Assembly: GCF_002858925.1 (NCBI RefSeq)
Contig: NZ_PJRS01000037.1
Span: 1 to 62,005, forward strand
Length of the DNA stretch: 62,005 bases
Source of the DNA: Caulobacter zeae
GTDB taxonomy: Bacteria > Pseudomonadota > Alphaproteobacteria > Caulobacterales > Caulobacteraceae
Direction of reading: 5' to 3'
The translations under genes were made by a program, and so were the position numbers. The notes beneath the pieces were generated by a model. The model made no database searches. It saw only the letters and a list, made by a program, of their open reading frames with translations, and was not told where the DNA came from. Positions 59,341 to 62,005 of this stretch are shown piece after piece; positions within the stretch are counted from its first letter, which is position 1; every line of letters begins with the position of its first letter.

Positions 59341-60815
59341 CGGCGTTGGAACTCCGGACTCATCACCAGCAGGGCGAAGGCTTCGCGGCGGGTTTCGGCG
59401 CGGGCGACGGCGCGGGCCGTGGGCTCAGAGAGCCGCGCGCCCAGGGCCGAACGGGCCAGGGCGTCGGGATCGTGGGTGTCGGCCACCGCGGCGGCGAACC
59501 CTTGGGTCCACTGCATGCGCTTGACCAGGCCGTCTGGCGAGGCCCAGGCCCCAGCCTCGTCGGGCCAGCCCTTGGGCGAGGGCGGATAGAACGGCTTCTG
59601 CCCCAGGCTGGTCAGGATCGGGTTCAGCCGCTCGAAGGACGCGGGCCGTCCGCCGACGGCGCGCCAGGTCGAGATCACGAACTCGTACGGCGTCTTGATC
59701 TTGGCCGGGGTCGGGTCCCAGGCCTCGGGCGCGGCGATCAACGCCTTGGCGACCTCGCCGAGCTGGCCGCCGGTCTCGATCCAGCGGGTCTCCAGCCGCT
59801 TGACCAGGGCCGGCGACGGATCGTCGGCGACGAAGTGGCCGGCGATCTTGCCGCAGACATGCCGGGCCGTGCGGGGATCGGCGGCCAGGGCCTTCAGCAC
59901 CGAAAGGCCCTGGTCCTCGCCGCCCTGTGCATAGGCCTTGCCGAGGATCGAGCGCGCGCCGGGCTCGTGGGTGTTGGCGCGGAACACGAAGGCGCCGATG
60001 TCGGGGTCCTGGGCGCGGCCGATGCTGAAGCCGGTCAGGGCGCGGGCGAACTCGGTGACGTCGGCCTGGCTGTAGCCGGCGTCGACGCCCACCGTGTGCA
60101 GCTCCAGGATCTCGCGCGCCAGGTTCTCGTTCAGCCCGGTCCGCCGGCCCTTGCGCGTCTGGTAGCGAGCCGCCGGACTGCCGGGACCCACCGACTGGGC
60201 CTGGTCCAGATAGGTCAGCATGGCCGCGTGGGTGCTGGCGGCCAGCAACATGTCCTCGAAGCGGCCGAAGGCGTGCGGGCGGATGGCCTCGCGCTCGAAC
60301 GGGCCGATGACGATCGAGGCGGCCTGCTTGGTCTGCGAGACCGTGAAGTGGTTGGCGAAGAACAGCGCCCAGCGCTCGCGGAAGCCCGCCTCGGTGTCGG
60401 CCGCCAGCTGGGCGCGGGCCAGGAAGTCGCCGGTGGTCTTCTGGCGGATGTAGCGCTGGACGTCCCGTTGAGCCTCGGACTTGGCGTTGGCGCCGGGCGC
60501 GTCGACCAGCGGGATCGGCTTCATGTCGTCGCCGGCGACCATCCTGGCTTCCTGCCGGGCGGCGCGGCGCTCCTGACGGAGGTCGGCGAAGGCGGCGTAG
60601 CGCACGGGCGCGCTCTCGCCGTCGTCCTTTGGGATGTCCGCGCCCTCGCGGCGGACCTGGTCTTCGAGGAAGCCGCGCGGATCGCCCCGCGCCGCCTCGA
60701 TCTCGCCGGGCCGCGCGCCCAGGCCGAAGCGGGTGGCGGCGATGGCGGCCATCATGTCCTTGGACGGCAGGCTCAAGCCGGGCTCTCCCTTGCGATATGG
60801 CGTCCGATCGACCAT
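59337..60815 (-). CDS. DUF1800 family protein
   Basis: 492 residues. Family blocks are IAATRFGLGARPGEIEAARG, RWALFFANHFTVSQTK, RTGLNENLAREILELHTVGV and QADVTEFARALTGFSIG. No clear signal peptide is present, though the region 1-20 (MVDRTPYRKGEPGLSLPSKD) is unusual and a later start is possible. Its stop overlaps the DUF1501 start by 4 bases. The pair is common across bacteria and always co-occurs; the biochemical role is not known. The two genes interrupt what would otherwise be a single rightward run from rluC to the ATP12 gene. Confidence 0.9.
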   Translation of the reverse strand: MVDRTPYRKGEPGLSLPSKDMMAAIAATRFGLGARPGEIEAARGDPRGFLEDQVRREGADIPKDDGESAPVRYAAFADLRQERRAARQEARMVAGDDMKPIPLVDAPGANAKSEAQRDVQRYIRQKTTGDFLARAQLAADTEAGFRERWALFFANHFTVSQTKQAASIVIGPFEREAIRPHAFGRFEDMLLAASTHAAMLTYLDQAQSVGPGSPAARYQTRKGRRTGLNENLAREILELHTVGVDAGYSQADVTEFARALTGFSIGRAQDPDIGAFVFRANTHEPGARSILGKAYAQGGEDQGLSVLKALAADPRTARHVCGKIAGHFVADDPSPALVKRLETRWIETGGQLGEVAKALIAAPEAWDPTPAKIKTPYEFVISTWRAVGGRPASFERLNPILTSLGQKPFYPPSPKGWPDEAGAWASPDGLVKRMQWTQGFAAAVADTHDPDALARSALGARLSEPTARAVARAETRREAFALLVMSPEFQRR

Positions 60816-60872
60816 TCAACGCACGTGGCGCGCAAGTCCGTCGCCAGCTTCCCGCGAAAATGAGCCGTTCCC

Positions 60873-61601
60873 GTGTCCGACAAGCCTGACCTGATCGAAA
60901 AGCCGCGCCGCTTCTACAAGGCTGCGACCGCTGGCGACGCCAAGGACGGCCTCTATCCGGTGCTGCTGGACGGCCGCACGCCCAAGTCGCCGCAGAAGAA
61001 GCCGCTGGCCCTGCCGACCCTGGCGCTGGCGCAGGTCGTCGCCGACGAGTGGGAAGCCCAAGAGAAGGTCATCGACTCCACGGCCATGCCCGCCACGCGC
61101 CTGGCCTTCACCGCCATCGACCGCATCGCCGAAACCAGGGCGGAAGTCGCTCGCGAGGCCGCCGCCTACGCCGGCTCGGACCTGCTCTGCTATCGCGCCG
61201 ACGGCCCCACGCCCCTGATCGAGCGCCAGGACCGCGAGTGGGGCGCGATGCTGGACTGGGCCAAGGCCGAGCACGGCGTGGCGCTGGAGCCGATCACCGG
61301 CATCATCCACGCGCCACAGCCGCCGGCGACCCTGGCCGCCGTGGAGGCCCTGGCCCTGCGGCTCGACGACTTCTCGCTGGCGGGCGTGGCCTACGCCGCC
61401 GGCCTGTTCGGCTCCACGGTGCTGGCGCTGGCCCTGCGCGCCGGCCGCATCACCGGCCAGAAGGCGCTGGACCTGTCGCGCCTGGACGAGATCTACCAGG
61501 CCGAACAATGGGGCGACGACCACGAGGCCGTGACCCGCGCCGCCAACCTCGCCGTCGAGGCGGCCGTGCTCGAGCGGTGGTTCGCCGCCCTTCGTCGCTG
61601 A
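60873..61601 (+). CDS. ATP12-family chaperone for F1-ATPase assembly
   Basis: 242 residues with a GTG start. The N-terminus [26 protein letters not shown] and the block [17 protein letters not shown] are shared with mitochondrial Atp12p; [20 protein letters not shown] and [20 protein letters not shown] are the conserved centre and end. Atp12 binds free alpha subunits of F1 before assembly. It is a hallmark gene of alphaproteobacteria and supports the host assignment. It is divergent from the DUF1800 gene with 57 bases between. Confidence 0.93.
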   Translation: MSDKPDLIEKPRRFYKAATAGDAKDGLYPVLLDGRTPKSPQKKPLALPTLALAQVVADEWEAQEKVIDSTAMPATRLAFTAIDRIAETRAEVAREAAAYAGSDLLCYRADGPTPLIERQDREWGAMLDWAKAEHGVALEPITGIIHAPQPPATLAAVEALALRLDDFSLAGVAYAAGLFGSTVLALALRAGRITGQKALDLSRLDEIYQAEQWGDDHEAVTRAANLAVEAAVLERWFAALRR

Positions 61602-61611
61602 GGCCCGGCGA

Positions 61612-61938
61612 GTGAAGAGCGCGCTGGTCTACGTCCTGGCGGCGATCTGCGAGATCGGCGGCTGCTTCGCCTTCTGGGTCTCGCTGCGGCAGGGCCGTTC
61701 GGCGCTGTGGACCATCCCCGGCGTGCTGGCCCTGGTCGCCTTCGCCTGGCTCTTGACCCGCGTCGAGGCGCAGGCGGCGGGCCGGGCCTTCGCTGCCTAT
61801 GGCGGCATCTACATCCTGTCGTCCATCGTCTGGATGCGGACAGTCGAGCAGGTTCGCCCCGACCGCTGGGACCTGATCGGCATGGCCGTGTGTCTGCTGG
61901 GCGCGGCGATCATCCTGTTTGGGCCGAGAACGGCCTAG
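61612..61938 (+). CDS. YnfA/UPF0060 family membrane protein
   Basis: 108 residues with a GTG start, 10 bases after the ATP12 stop. Four helices are visible: [57 protein letters not shown] and [19 protein letters not shown]. The motif EIGGCFAFW is the family signature. It belongs to the small multidrug-resistance-like fold; some members are linked with drug efflux, but its role here is unknown. Confidence 0.93.
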   Translation: MKSALVYVLAAICEIGGCFAFWVSLRQGRSALWTIPGVLALVAFAWLLTRVEAQAAGRAFAAYGGIYILSSIVWMRTVEQVRPDRWDLIGMAVCLLGAAIILFGPRTA

Positions 61939-61953
61939 ACCCGAAGCCTTGCC

Positions 61954-61972
61954 AGCCCCGCCGGGGCTCTTT
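61954..61972 (+). terminator. Candidate terminator after the YnfA gene
   Basis: AGCCCCG and CGGGGCT (61954-61960 with 61962-61968) can pair with a tight loop and are followed by CTTT. The stem is short after allowing a loop, so this is a weak call. The window ends 33 bases later, with no further gene recognisable. Confidence 0.4.
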
Positions 61973-62005
61973 ACGCCTTTGGGTCCAGTCCCTGCTTGGA
62001 GCCGA

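Overview
The window is high-GC chromosomal DNA from an alphaproteobacterium, almost certainly Caulobacter or a very close relative. The evidence is a lipoprotein of the CC0125/CC1285 type, two TonB-dependent receptors of the kind expanded in Caulobacterales, GH53/GH2 polysaccharide enzymes, and a full alphaproteobacterial ribosomal protein block. I see no rRNA, tRNA, CRISPR array, prophage, transposase or plasmid functions. Genes are dense, and many neighbours overlap by 1 or 4 bases.

Region by region. (1) 1-7.2 kb: an XRE-type short-chain fatty acyl-CoA regulator, an MHS-family transporter, and a leftward cluster (VOC-GGCT fusion, alpha/beta hydrolase, MFS exporter) divergent from a LysR regulator. 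(2) 7.3-19.7 kb: a carbohydrate and peptide scavenging locus. It holds a GH53 endo-galactanase, a TonB-dependent receptor, a Tat-exported GH2 beta-galactosidase, an S9 peptidase and a second, convergent TonB-dependent receptor. (3) 20-27.2 kb: fdhD with a YdeP-type molybdoenzyme, an acetyltransferase paired with a JmjC/cupin-like protein, a DUF2807 surface protein and a small outer-membrane barrel. (4) 27.8-42.3 kb: the S10, spc and alpha ribosomal operons in standard order (rpsJ to rplQ, with secY, adk and rpoA). rpmJ and tuf are absent, and there are unusually long structured gaps around rplO, secY and adk. (5) 42.5-54.8 kb: an ABC exporter with a secreted protein, an NPP-type phosphodiesterase lipoprotein, a four-gene ArsR/SRPBCC module, a TetA-like exporter, a DegP-like protease, RarA with a RluA-type pseudouridine synthase, the CC1285-type lipoprotein and a protein that looks like a degenerate GGDEF-EAL. 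(6) 55.1-61.9 kb: crcB, rluC, a TPR plus 2OG-oxygenase fusion, a DUF1501/DUF1800 pair on the opposite strand, an ATP12 chaperone and a YnfA membrane protein.

How parts work together. In region 2 the endo-galactanase would cut galactan outside the cell or in the periplasm, the receptor would import oligosaccharides, and the GH2 enzyme would trim galactose. A shared TTGATAT-N3-AAAT motif upstream of the GH53 and receptor genes suggests common control. In region 4 the alpha operon has its own good sigma70-type promoter, while hairpins with T-runs lie between rpmD and rplO and between secY and adk. Transcription of this block may therefore be cut into segments.

Dispersed G/C-rich palindromic elements (REP-like) sit between many genes, and a second palindrome family flanks the GH2 gene on both sides. 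No single large unknown system is evident. The best candidates for new biology are the VOC-GGCT fusion, the acetyltransferase/JmjC-like pair, the degenerate GGDEF-EAL protein, the ArsR/SRPBCC/VOC/YjbR module, the TPR-2OG oxygenase coupled to rluC, and the structured leader and gaps of the ribosomal operons. All functions are read from sequence patterns without database searches.
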